DNA of 64,000 nucleotides from an uncultured Bacteroidales bacterium. Its GTDB lineage: Bacteria; Bacteroidota; Bacteroidia; Bacteroidales; Bacteroidaceae. The notes under the pieces were generated by a model, which saw only the letters and a program-made list of their open reading frames with translations, made no database searches and had not been told where the DNA came from. Shown here one piece after another: positions 52,767 through 61,299 of the stretch. The position numbers and the translations under genes are program-made. Numbering within the stretch: position 1 is the first letter of the stretch; the number at the start of each line of letters is the position of its first letter. The stretch is from positions 1-64,000 of the forward strand of contig CADCDP010000012.1 in assembly GCA_902800305.1 (NCBI GenBank). The letters run 5' to 3'.

Positions 52767-54392
52767 TCACAGTTCCATCAATTTCGTGTCAAATTCTTCT
52801 TTGCTGTAGATGGATTTGCTGCGGATGCGTGAACGATAGTTGTAAATAGTGGGCATCGAGTAGTCGAGGAACTGGGCGATTTGTGCCGTGTCGGTCACAC
52901 CGAGCCGGATGAGGGCAAAGATGCGCAATTCGGTGTTGAGACGTTCGTGCCGTTTGGGGGTGATACGCTCTTCGGGACGAAGCAGGGCGTTGAACTTCTC
53001 CACGAAACGGGGATGGAGGTCGAGGAAAGCCTCGTCGAAGTCGTCGTAGAGCTTCTGTTGCTCTTCTTCAATGAGGGTGTCGTCTTTCAGCTTCTTCATC
53101 AACTCCGTGCTTTGATTGCTCTTGGCCAGTTTCAAGAGCGATTTTCGATACGCCTCCAGTGCGCTCAGGTATTTTCGGCAACGGTCGAGGAAGAGAGCGA
53201 TGTAATCTTCTTTCACACGATCCATCTGTTGCAGCATGGTGTTCGACTCTTGCAGCGAGTCGTTCCGTTGTCCCAACAGTCGGTTGGCCTCTTCCAGTTG
53301 GTCGTTGGCGACAGACAACTGCTGACGGGTCTGGCTGAGCTTGTGCATTTGGCTTCGCAGGTTGAGCACCGCCAGCACGAGCATGATAGCCAGCACACTC
53401 ACTCCCAATAGGAGCGCCCGTTCGGTTTGCCTTGCCATGCGTTCCTTTTGCTTGTACGACTTCTCGATGATGGGGAATACCTCACTCACTTCCATCGAAC
53501 GTAGTTTGGCGTTGCAAAAATTGGCATCTTCCAAGCTGCAAAACAAGTAGTTGTAGGCTCTTTCCACATCGTCTCGCTCCATCAGTTTGGAGGCCAATAG
53601 GGGTAAGGCGGCATATTCCGTCACACCCCGTCGCAGGTCTTCGATAGCTGCCAACGTGAGGTAGTGTATTTGTTCCTTCGTGTCGTTTTGTTGACGGTAA
53701 ATCTCTGAGAGTATAAAATAGACGTATGACTTTTGTTCCCTCTCCGCATGGTCAATGTGCTTGTCAATCAACCGTTTCGCCTCGCTCACCTTCCCATTGG
53801 CCAGCAGACGGTCAGCCTTCACGATGTCACGGCTCAGCGGGTCTGTTTCGTTGCTGATGATGGAGTCACGGTAGAGGCGTGTTTTGTCCAACAACTCTTT
53901 CGATAGGGTGGGGGTGCTTCTCATGTAGTCAGCCATCCATCCATAGATGGTGCGGCATACGTGGTAGTATCGAGTACGCTCCTTATCCCCCATCTGGTTG
54001 GCATTCAAGCCCGTCACGATATCCTCCGCATCGCTGTAGGCACCCATGATGGCCAGTTGTTCCGCCCTGTCCAACTCCACTTGCGTATGCTTTTGGGGGT
54101 ATTCCTTCGTCTCGGGCAAACGGCTCATGCCGTCCAGATAGAACAGAGCCGAGTCGGTACAGAAATGTGAATAACTCTGATACAGTGCCTCATACACACC
54201 ATACAATCCCTCCCCTTTCTCCGCCTGGAGTCGCTGTTTCAAACTGTCAATGCGTTGCAACCGTGGTGTCCTGTATCGCTCCTTCTGCTCCACACATTTA
54301 TCCAGTTCCACCAGCAGCGACCGCAGTTCCTGTGCCCTTATGGATAGACACCCAAAGCAGCTAAATATGAAGATGAAAATGAACGTTCTCAT
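52767..54392 (-). CDS. DUF6377-type membrane regulator with TPR-like and HTH regions
   Basis: 541 residues from the ATG at 54392 (MRTFIFIFIFSCFGCLSIRAQ signal); a start 10 codons earlier is less likely. A periplasmic helical, TPR-like region is followed by one membrane helix (ALLLGVSVLAIMLVLAVLNL, about residue 335), a coiled coil (QQLSVANDQLEEANRLLGQRN) and a C-terminal HTH (LRIFALIRLGVTDTAQIAQFLDYSMPTIYNYRSRIRSKS). This layout belongs to Bacteroidetes regulators that sense outside the membrane and bind DNA inside. The adjacent GH53 gene is the likely target; the divergent FISUMP gene is another. A TAGATTTG box lies at 54444-54451 on the minus strand. Confidence 0.88.
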   Translation of the reverse strand: MRTFIFIFIFSCFGCLSIRAQELRSLLVELDKCVEQKERYRTPRLQRIDSLKQRLQAEKGEGLYGVYEALYQSYSHFCTDSALFYLDGMSRLPETKEYPQKHTQVELDRAEQLAIMGAYSDAEDIVTGLNANQMGDKERTRYYHVCRTIYGWMADYMRSTPTLSKELLDKTRLYRDSIISNETDPLSRDIVKADRLLANGKVSEAKRLIDKHIDHAEREQKSYVYFILSEIYRQQNDTKEQIHYLTLAAIEDLRRGVTEYAALPLLASKLMERDDVERAYNYLFCSLEDANFCNAKLRSMEVSEVFPIIEKSYKQKERMARQTERALLLGVSVLAIMLVLAVLNLRSQMHKLSQTRQQLSVANDQLEEANRLLGQRNDSLQESNTMLQQMDRVKEDYIALFLDRCRKYLSALEAYRKSLLKLAKSNQSTELMKKLKDDTLIEEEQQKLYDDFDEAFLDLHPRFVEKFNALLRPEERITPKRHERLNTELRIFALIRLGVTDTAQIAQFLDYSMPTIYNYRSRIRSKSIYSKEEFDTKLMEL

Positions 54393-54558
54393 GGTGATGC
54401 AGTTAAAGGAGTTTTTTATCAATGTTCTATTGCATTTAGGCTACAAATCTACGTAAAAAATATTGTTTTATAACCATGTTGCAATAAAAACCTTATCTTA
54501 TTGGAGCTAATTATTAATTTTTTTTATGGCGATAGGCTTCTAAATCAATATTTTTATG

Positions 54559-54566
54559 TACATTTG
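54559..54566 (+). promoter_or_regulatory. -7 box for the large surface protein gene
   Basis: TACATTTG, about 78 bases before the ATG at 54644. Confidence 0.55.
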
Positions 54567-54643
54567 TGCCTTGATAACATTCTAAATACCAAAACTCCCG
54601 CACCAGCAACAGCTGCAAGGTGCCCTCAAAAACATTTTTAACC

Positions 54644-57600
54644 ATGAAGTGTATAAGAACCATATTGCTGACCATTTTGGGGTTGTCAGCGTTTGCAAAC
54701 AGCTTTGCACAGAGCACGAACGACGAAGACACGCTCTTTGTCTATACCAAGAAGTACCAAGACCCAGCCTTGTATGAGCTGAATGAACTCAACAAGATTA
54801 CCTTCAGCACGAAAGGCGTCCAATTCTGGAACACCGATTGGCCGACCGAATACCCTTACGCGAATGTCAGCGTCCTCTCGTTCAAGAAGCGAGCCACCCT
54901 TCCGAAGCATCTGCGTGGCGATGTGAACAGCGATGGGACGGTGGATATTTCCGACGTGACGGCACTCGTCAACCTGATTCTAAGTTCTACCAACAGCAAC
55001 CCGTATGGGGATGTGAACGGCGACGGCGATGTGAACATCAGCGATGTGACCGAACTCGTCAACATCATCCTCGGCAAAACATTCAAGAAAAGCCCCCAAA
55101 AGCCCAGAAAGGAACCGTCCGAAGGCAACAGACAGGCCACCGCACACCAGTACCTCAACTTCTACCAAGACAAAGTGGTGCTCAAGCAGATTTCCACCGA
55201 AGAGATAGACAGCATGAGCGTGACGGAGACAGAACCGCGCACCATCAACTTGTGGCACAATGGCGAAGTCTTCCTCTCTTACCTTTCCGTTGACATAGAC
55301 AGCATCACGGTCACCAACCAGGGCGGCTATCCCCTCTCCTACATCGGAATCGTCGGCTTCAACGACCAGCTCTACCCCAAAGGCATCGGCATCCTCTCCA
55401 CATACACCGCTAGCCAGTACAAATCCTTCGTGAACAACTTGCCCAGCAAATACGGAACGCTGCTCTATTATGCCGTGGATAACGCGCTCGATATGCTTGA
55501 CAACGCGAACATCCCGACACCGCTGAAGAACGCCACGCTCATCACCTTCACCGACGGATTGGACCAAGGCTCCCTGATGATGACCGACCAGTACGGCTCG
55601 TCGGTGGATTACCTCACGGCCATGAGCCGCCGCATCGCCCAAACCAAGGTGCGCGACCTCCCCGTCACCGCCTATACTGTGGGCTTGCGCGGCAAGGATG
55701 TCTCCAACGAGTCCTTGTTCCAGCAGAACCTGCAGCGGCTGGCAACTTCCCCCAACAATGTGTATGAGCTGAGCAACATATCGGGCCTTCGCTCCAAGCT
55801 GCAAGAAATAGCCAGCCAAATAATCTGTGTGAGCAACCGCCAGACGATGAGTGCCAGGATTCCAGGTATTGACAACGGCACCTTGGTCCGCTTTGTCTTC
55901 GACGGGAAGCCCGCCGCTAGCAGCGAACTGTACATTGAAGGCACCTTCAATCTGCAAGACCGCTCCCTCCACGATGTCACCTACCACGGCCTCAAAGCCA
56001 CCTCCGGCGCCATGGTGCAGGGCACACAGACAGGCATCTTCGTCACCTACACCTTCACGGGTATGCGTCCGTTGTCTGGCAACGGGCTGATTCCCACCTC
56101 GTCGGTCAAGCATTATTACCGTATGCCATCCTCCACCTCATGGCAAATCAACTCCGAGTTTTCCCCCGAAGGCAACACCCAGCGCAGCGTTTCCCACTCG
56201 GGAGCATCCATCTTCCTGATACTCGACTGCTCCAGTTCTCTCGGCAGCGATTTCAGCAAGATGCAGCAATATGCCAACGAATTTATCGACCTTGTCGCTG
56301 GCAATGCAGAACCGTTTAATGTAGTGGCTCCCACAAATGTGTCGGCAGCATTGGCCGAAACCGACTTGGTTATCAATGTCTCTTGGAATGCAGTAAACTA
56401 TGCACAAAGCTATAACGTCTATCGCAGCAGCAGCTCCAGTGGCACTTACGAACTGGTGGCAGAGAATATCACCTCAACCGATTGGACGGACAACGCCCCA
56501 CTAAGCGGCTACAACTATTACAAAGTTTGTGCCGTCAATCGGAACACCTTCAGTTCTCGAAGCTCCTACGCATCTGCGAACGTCACGCTTGATGCTCCCA
56601 CCAATGTTACAGCAGGATTGGATGTCCAGAATAACAATCTGGTCATCAATGTCTCTTGGGATGCTGTGCCATTCGCTCAAAGCTATCAAATCTACCGCAG
56701 TAGCAGCTCTAATGGCACTTATTCATTAGTCGCTGAAAATATCACTTCAACCGATTGGACGGACGAAAGCCCACAAAGCGGCAGCAACTATTACAAAGTC
56801 TGTGCTGTCAATCGCAATGTCATCAGTTCTCGAAGCTCCTACGCATACTTGTATTACAATCTTAGTGCTCCGGCAAACGTCGTGGCAGGATTGGATGTTC
56901 AGAATGACAATTTAGTGGTCAAGGTCTCTTGGGATGCCGTGCAACATGCACAAAGCTACAATGTCTATCGTAGTAGCAGCTCCAGTGGCACTTACGCTCT
57001 GGTTGCAGAGAATGTCACTTCAAATAGTTGGACGGACGACAGCTCGTTAAGCGGCAGTTACTATTACAAAGTATGCGCCGTGGGTTATGGCTTCACCAGC
57101 TCTCAAAGCTCTTACGCATCCGTGAATGTCAAACTGAGTGTTCCCACGAATGTAACGGTGGCAGTGGCCGAGAATGACCTTGTCATCAATCTCTCTTGGG
57201 ATGCCATACAACATGCACAAACTTATCAAATCTACCGCAGTAGCAGTTCCAGTGGCACTTACGAGCTGGTCGCTGAGAATGTCACCTCAAACCAATGGAC
57301 AGACGAAAGCCCCCTTAGCGGCAGCAACTATTACAAAGTCTGTGCCACTGGTTACGGCTTTGCCAGTGCTCAAAGTTCATACACGTCTGTAAATGTCACA
57401 CTTGATGCCCCTACGAACATCAAGGCAGAGGTAGCTGAGAACGACCTTGTTGTCAATGTTTCTTGGGATGCCGTACAGCGTACACAAAGCTATAATGTCT
57501 ATCGTGGTAGCAGCTCCAGTGGCACTTATACATTAGTAGCTGAGAATGTCTCCTCAGCTAATTGGACAGACGAAAGCCCCCTTAGTGGCGGCAACTATTA

Positions 57601-59317
57601 CAAAGTGTGCGCTGTTAATCGGAATGTCAAGAGTTCCCAAAGCTCATACATATCTGTCAGTGTCTCGCTCAATACCCCAACGAACCTCAAAGCAGAAGTG
57701 GCCGAGAACGACCTTGTCGTTAATGTCTCTTGGGATGCCGTACAGCGTACACAAAGCTATAACGTCTATCGCAGTAGCAGCTCTAATGACACTTATACGT
57801 TAATTGCCGAAAATGTCACTTCAACCGATTGGACAGACGAAAGTCCATTAAGTGGCAGTAACTATTACAAAGTGTGCGCTGTTAATCGGAATGTCAAGAG
57901 TTCCCAAAGTTCTTACGTATCTGTGAATGTCACACTTGATGCTCCCACAAATGTTGTGGCGGGAGTGGAGTTTAAGAATAACACATTTGTTGTCAATGTG
58001 TCATGGGATGCTGTACAGCGTACACAAAGCTACAATATCTACCGTAGCAGTAGCTCCAGTGGCACTTACGAACTGGTAGCTGAGAATGTCCTCTTAGCTA
58101 ATTGGACGGACGAAAGCCCATTGGGCGGCAACAATTATTACAAAGTGTGTGCTGTCAATCGGAATGTCAAGAGTTCCCAAAGTTCATACGCATCTGTGAA
58201 TGTCACACTTGATGCTCCCACCAATGTTGTGGCAGAATTGGAATTTAAGAATAACACATTTGTTGTCAATGTGTCATGGGGTGCTGTACAGCGTACACAA
58301 AACTACAATATCTACCGTAGTAGTAGCTCCAGTGACACTTACGAACTGGTGGCTGAGAATGTCCCCTTAGCTAATTGGACGGACGAAAACCCTCTAAGCG
58401 GCAGCAACTATTACAAGGTGTGTGCCGTCAATCGGAATGTCAAGAGTTCTCAAAGTTCATACACATCGGTGAGTGTCACGCTCAATGCTCCCACAAACGT
58501 CGTGGCAGGCCTTGATGTTCAAGATAACAATAGGGTAATCAATGTCTCTTGGAATGCTGTGCAATATGCCCAAAGCTACAAAGTCTATCGTTGTGGTAGC
58601 TCCAGTGGCAGTTATACGTTAGTGGCTGAGAATGTCAGTTCTACCAGTTGGACGGACAACAGCCCATTAGGTGGCAATAACTATTATAAAGTGTGTGCCG
58701 TCAATCGGAACATTTTCAGCTCTCAAAGTTCATCTTCTAATGTTGTTTTTGTAAGTAGTTGTCCTGATGCCAACCACCCCCATGCGATTGACCTCGGTTT
58801 GCCCTCTGGCACGAAGTGGGCCTGCTGTAACGTGGGTGCATCGTCTCCAGAGGATTACGGCGGCTATTACGCTTGGGGCGAGACACAGACGAAGAGTGTG
58901 TATAATTGGGACACGTATCAATATGGCAGTAGTTCAAGCAATGTGGTGAACATCGGTTCCAATATTGCCGGCACCAAATATGATGCGGCCACGGCCAACT
59001 GGGGTGCTTCTTGGTGTATGCCATCAAAGGAGCAGATTATTGAACTCGTCTACAACTGCTCCTATCAATGGACACAGCAGAACGGCGTAAATGGTGGTCT
59101 GTTCACCGGTCCTAACGGCTATAGCGTTTTCCTGCCCGCTGCTGGCGGCTGCTGGACTGGTGAGCTGCACAAAGAGGGTTCCCACGGCTACTACTGGTCG
59201 TCTTCGCTTGTGATCTACCCGCAAAACGCTTTCTACTTCTGCTTCTTCTCGGACTACGCGCGCTGGGACTACTACTACCGCGACGACGGTTTCTCCGTGC
59301 GTCCAGTCTCAAAATAA
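54644..59317 (+). CDS. Large surface protein: dockerin, vWA-like, nine FN3, FISUMP
   Basis: 1557 residues from the ATG at 54644 with signal peptide (CIRTILLTILGLSAFANSFAQ). Order: dockerin type I pair of Ca-loops near residues 88-146 (GDVNSDGTVDISDVTALVNLIL and GDVNGDGDVNISDVTELVNIIL); a vWA-like region near 226-396 with GTLLYYAVDNAL and TFTDGLDQGS; an isolated DxSxS-type strand-helix near 522-550 (IFLILDCSSSLGSDF); nine FN3 repeats (about 560-1370); a C-terminal FISUMP domain (AIDLGLPSGTKWACCNVGAS ... GASWCMPSKEQI ... YYWSSS). It is probably an adhesin or carbohydrate-binding surface protein. No cohesin partner is in the window. Confidence 0.9.
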   Translation: MKCIRTILLTILGLSAFANSFAQSTNDEDTLFVYTKKYQDPALYELNELNKITFSTKGVQFWNTDWPTEYPYANVSVLSFKKRATLPKHLRGDVNSDGTVDISDVTALVNLILSSTNSNPYGDVNGDGDVNISDVTELVNIILGKTFKKSPQKPRKEPSEGNRQATAHQYLNFYQDKVVLKQISTEEIDSMSVTETEPRTINLWHNGEVFLSYLSVDIDSITVTNQGGYPLSYIGIVGFNDQLYPKGIGILSTYTASQYKSFVNNLPSKYGTLLYYAVDNALDMLDNANIPTPLKNATLITFTDGLDQGSLMMTDQYGSSVDYLTAMSRRIAQTKVRDLPVTAYTVGLRGKDVSNESLFQQNLQRLATSPNNVYELSNISGLRSKLQEIASQIICVSNRQTMSARIPGIDNGTLVRFVFDGKPAASSELYIEGTFNLQDRSLHDVTYHGLKATSGAMVQGTQTGIFVTYTFTGMRPLSGNGLIPTSSVKHYYRMPSSTSWQINSEFSPEGNTQRSVSHSGASIFLILDCSSSLGSDFSKMQQYANEFIDLVAGNAEPFNVVAPTNVSAALAETDLVINVSWNAVNYAQSYNVYRSSSSSGTYELVAENITSTDWTDNAPLSGYNYYKVCAVNRNTFSSRSSYASANVTLDAPTNVTAGLDVQNNNLVINVSWDAVPFAQSYQIYRSSSSNGTYSLVAENITSTDWTDESPQSGSNYYKVCAVNRNVISSRSSYAYLYYNLSAPANVVAGLDVQNDNLVVKVSWDAVQHAQSYNVYRSSSSSGTYALVAENVTSNSWTDDSSLSGSYYYKVCAVGYGFTSSQSSYASVNVKLSVPTNVTVAVAENDLVINLSWDAIQHAQTYQIYRSSSSSGTYELVAENVTSNQWTDESPLSGSNYYKVCATGYGFASAQSSYTSVNVTLDAPTNIKAEVAENDLVVNVSWDAVQRTQSYNVYRGSSSSGTYTLVAENVSSANWTDESPLSGGNYYKVCAVNRNVKSSQSSYISVSVSLNTPTNLKAEVAENDLVVNVSWDAVQRTQSYNVYRSSSSNDTYTLIAENVTSTDWTDESPLSGSNYYKVCAVNRNVKSSQSSYVSVNVTLDAPTNVVAGVEFKNNTFVVNVSWDAVQRTQSYNIYRSSSSSGTYELVAENVLLANWTDESPLGGNNYYKVCAVNRNVKSSQSSYASVNVTLDAPTNVVAELEFKNNTFVVNVSWGAVQRTQNYNIYRSSSSSDTYELVAENVPLANWTDENPLSGSNYYKVCAVNRNVKSSQSSYTSVSVTLNAPTNVVAGLDVQDNNRVINVSWNAVQYAQSYKVYRCGSSSGSYTLVAENVSSTSWTDNSPLGGNNYYKVCAVNRNIFSSQSSSSNVVFVSSCPDANHPHAIDLGLPSGTKWACCNVGASSPEDYGGYYAWGETQTKSVYNWDTYQYGSSSSNVVNIGSNIAGTKYDAATANWGASWCMPSKEQIIELVYNCSYQWTQQNGVNGGLFTGPNGYSVFLPAAGGCWTGELHKEGSHGYYWSSSLVIYPQNAFYFCFFSDYARWDYYYRDDGFSVRPVSK
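56326..58755 (+). repeat. Nine tandem FN3-coding repeats of 264-273 nt
   Basis: Each unit encodes about 88-91 residues of the form APTNV...LVINVSWDAVQ...YRSSSSSGTYELVAEN...WTDESPLSGSNYYKVCAVNRN. Central units (about 57400-58480) are near identical over long stretches, for example the codons for AVNRNVKSSQSSY. This suggests recent unit duplication or gene conversion. Confidence 0.9.
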
Positions 59318-59353
59318 TTTTATTTAATTCATTTAATTTATTTGTTTAATTTT

Positions 59354-59401
59354 GGATGCGGCCAATAAAAGCCGCATCCCCTAATACCGGCGTAAGCCGG
59401 T
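59354..59401 (+). terminator. Two stem-loops after the surface protein gene
   Basis: GGATGCGGC/GCCGCATCC (59354-59379) and ACCGGC-GTAA-GCCGGT (59386-59401). The first is 37 bases after the stop codon and may end transcription, although no T-run follows it. Confidence 0.5.
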
Positions 59402-59419
59402 CGAAAAATATTTTCAAGC

Positions 59420-59536
59420 ATGGCAGACATCAGACAAATCATCACAAGAGAGCATGAAGAACGAGCGTTCATCCACCTCTACCACGAAGGGGTGTCGCCA
59501 TATCACGAAAAGCTTCCGCTGACTCTCCGTCGTTGA
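59420..59536 (+). pseudogene. Small ORF cut by the multi-palindrome element
   Basis: The frame reads MADIRQIITREHEERAFIHL, then YHEGVSPYHEKLPLTLRR and stop. Its last eight codons lie inside the repeat element at 59513-59615, and the stop is in the element. The preceding 31 codons look like a genuine protein start (acidic/basic helix) that lost the rest. Family not recognised. Confidence 0.4.
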
Positions 59537-59615
59537 GTCACGAGGGGCAACGACGGAGAGTCACGTGACTCAACGACGAAGAGTCATGCGAGGCAACGTC
59601 GTTGCCTATAGGGAA
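59513..59615 (-). repeat. Multi-palindrome element, 103 nt (copy B)
   Basis: Reverse-complement partner of 12326-12428, about 85% identical by eye. It contains GGCAACGACGTTGCC (minus strand) and TGACTC-N9-GAGTCA units centred on CGTCG/CGACG, plus a 16-bp stem formed by the unit near 59521-59563. The rest of the gap (59616-59745) shows nothing recognisable. Confidence 0.8.
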
Positions 59616-59745
59616 GACACAGTTGGGTTTCTTCCCAAGTAAACACGAGCCTCTGAGATAAGTGATGACGGGCTACAGTGATAAGTGTTAACGAGCCTGA
59701 GAGTGATGATATAACGGGCACGGAACCGCTTTTTCCCCCTTTTTC

Positions 59746-59776
59746 TTTGTCGATTCACCATGATTTGTTATCTTTG
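59746..59776 (+). promoter_or_regulatory. Promoter of the YoeB-type module
   Basis: TTTG (59746-59749), 19-base spacer, TATCTTTG (59769-59776), 29 bases before the antitoxin ATG. Confidence 0.8.
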
Positions 59777-59805
59777 CAACGTAAAACTTAAAAATTGTAG
59801 AAGTT

Positions 59806-60072
59806 ATGACAGCAGTACAATTGAATGCGATGAATACCCAGCTTTGGCAGGGAATCGGTGCCATTGCCGACAGCGAGCCGCTGATGAGACGGCTGACGAA
59901 GTATGTCTCCAAATTGGTGAAAGAGAAGACTGACCCCACATTGATGACTAAGGAGGAGTTCTATGCGAAGATAGAACGTGGTGAGGAAGCGTATAGACGT
60001 GGTGAATGTACCCGTCTGCGGAAAGGCGAATCGGTGACTGAGATGTTAAGGAGAAGTGGGTATGACATTTGA
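59806..60072 (+). CDS. Antitoxin of the YoeB-type toxin
   Basis: 88 residues: MTAVQLNAMNTQLWQGIGAI, a central helical region, and a charged C-terminal region (TKEEFYAKIERGEEAYRRGE) of the type that wraps the toxin. It overlaps the toxin start by 11 bases. Likely also represses its own promoter. The family is related to RelB/Phd-type antitoxins by position; sequence alone does not fix it. Confidence 0.85.
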   Translation: MTAVQLNAMNTQLWQGIGAIADSEPLMRRLTKYVSKLVKEKTDPTLMTKEEFYAKIERGEEAYRRGECTRLRKGESVTEMLRRSGYDI

Positions 60073-60337
60073 TATAGATTTCACACCCGATGCCAAGGCC
60101 GATATGGCAAAACTAGCGAGAAGTGAACCTAAGGTTTACAAGAAGGCTTTACGTTTCATTGATGAACTGATGGAACACCCCAAAACGGGCACGGGGCATC
60201 CTGAGCCGCTGAAGGGTAAGCCTGAAGATCGTTGGAGCCGTGAACTCACCAAGAAGCACCGCATGGTCTATCGTATTTACGAAACCGAGGTTGTAGTGCT
60301 GGTCATCTCTGCATACGGTCATTACAACGACAAATAG
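60062..60337 (+). CDS. yoeB: Txe/YoeB-family toxin (mRNA interferase)
   Basis: 91 residues from the ATG at 60062 (a GTG at 60056 is the alternative). Family signature is complete: HPKTGTGHPEPLKGKPEDRWSRELTKKHRMVYRI, then a final ISAYGHY with catalytic-type His/Tyr. The toxin cleaves mRNA at the ribosome when free. This pair appears intact, unlike the two PIN pairs near 13-14 kb. Confidence 0.92.
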   Translation: MTFDIDFTPDAKADMAKLARSEPKVYKKALRFIDELMEHPKTGTGHPEPLKGKPEDRWSRELTKKHRMVYRIYETEVVVLVISAYGHYNDK

Positions 60338-60368
60338 AATTTTTTTGTGTCAAAACAGACGGAAATAT

Positions 60369-61042
60369 ATGAAATACCCGATTGGAATACAGAATTTCGA
60401 GAAGTTGCGCAGGGAGGGCTTTGCGTATGTGGATAAGACGGCTCTGATGTACAAATTGGTGCAGGAGGGAACCTATTACTTTCTTTCCCGTCCCCGTCGT
60501 TTTGGCAAGTCGCTCTTTTTGTCCACCCTGGAAGCGTATTTTGATGGTCAGAAGGAACTCTTCGAGGGATTGGCCGTGAGCGAGCTGGAGAAGGAATGGA
60601 TCAAGTACCCCATCCTGCACATGGATTTGAACTCGCGGAAATACGACACTTTGGATGCGCTGATGAGCGAATTGAACCGCCACTTGGAGATGTGGGAAAA
60701 AGAGTATGGCGACGAGTTTAGCAACCGTGTCCCAGAAGAACGTTTCCTTCAGGTTATCAAGAAGGCTTTTGAACAGACGGGGCGTCGTGTTGTCATCCTG
60801 ATTGACGAATACGACAAGCCCATGCTTCAAGCCATCGGCAACGAGCCATTGCAAGCCGACTACCGCAATACATCTATATTCTGGAACTGAAACTCGACCA
60901 GTCGGCTGATGTGGCTCTTGCCCAGATAGACGAGAAGGGTTATGCCAAGCCCTTCACAGGTGACAGCCGTCAGCTTTTTAAGATAGGTGTCAACTTCTCC
61001 ACTACCAAACGTTTGATAGATGATTGGAAAATAGTGGAGTGA
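60369..61042 (+). pseudogene. AAA-ATPase/PD-(D/E)XK protein with an internal deletion
   Basis: The N-terminal part matches the AAA-ATPase-like family common in Bacteroidetes: PIGIQNFEKLRREGFAYVDKT, Walker A RPRRFGKSLFLSTL, Walker B VVILIDEYDKPML. After QADYRNT (about 60870) the frame ends at a TGA (60888-60890). In another frame the sequence continues YIYILELKLDQSADVALAQI and DEKGYAKPFTGDSRQLFKIG to a stop at 61042, which is the C-terminal nuclease domain (ExK in ELKLD). The middle, about 300 residues in full-length members, is missing. The gap to the next gene (61043-61299) is AT-rich with nothing but its promoter. Confidence 0.85.
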
Positions 61043-61236
61043 GATGATGTTGTAGGTTTTGGGGGGTGGGCTGAACATAATAGTGTCAGTCTATCCCTCT
61101 TTTTGTTGCAATCTTTGTTGTTCTATATTGCCTTTTGTCTATAAATACATTTACTTTTTTTAGGCTATTGTTGTTGCTTTTTCTATTGTTTTACAATGTT
61201 TTAATACTTTTCATTATTTATATTTTTTTTATTCTT

Positions 61237-61268
61237 TTTGGAACGTATTAAGATTTGTTGTAATTTTG
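61237..61268 (+). promoter_or_regulatory. Promoter of the GH13 gene
   Basis: TTTG (61237-61240), 20-base spacer, TAATTTTG (61261-61268), 31 bases before the ATG. Confidence 0.75.
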
Positions 61269-61299
61269 CCAGCGAAAACTTAAAAAATGTGACTAACCT

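Noticed and set aside
54980-56113. A 377-codon minus-strand open frame opposite the large surface protein
   Set aside because: Arises from the GC-rich codon use of the dockerin/vWA part; no motif.
56326-58755. Regular repeats considered as a CRISPR array
   Set aside because: Units are about 270 nt, in frame and code for FN3 domains. No cas genes or 24-40-nt repeats with unique spacers occur in the window.
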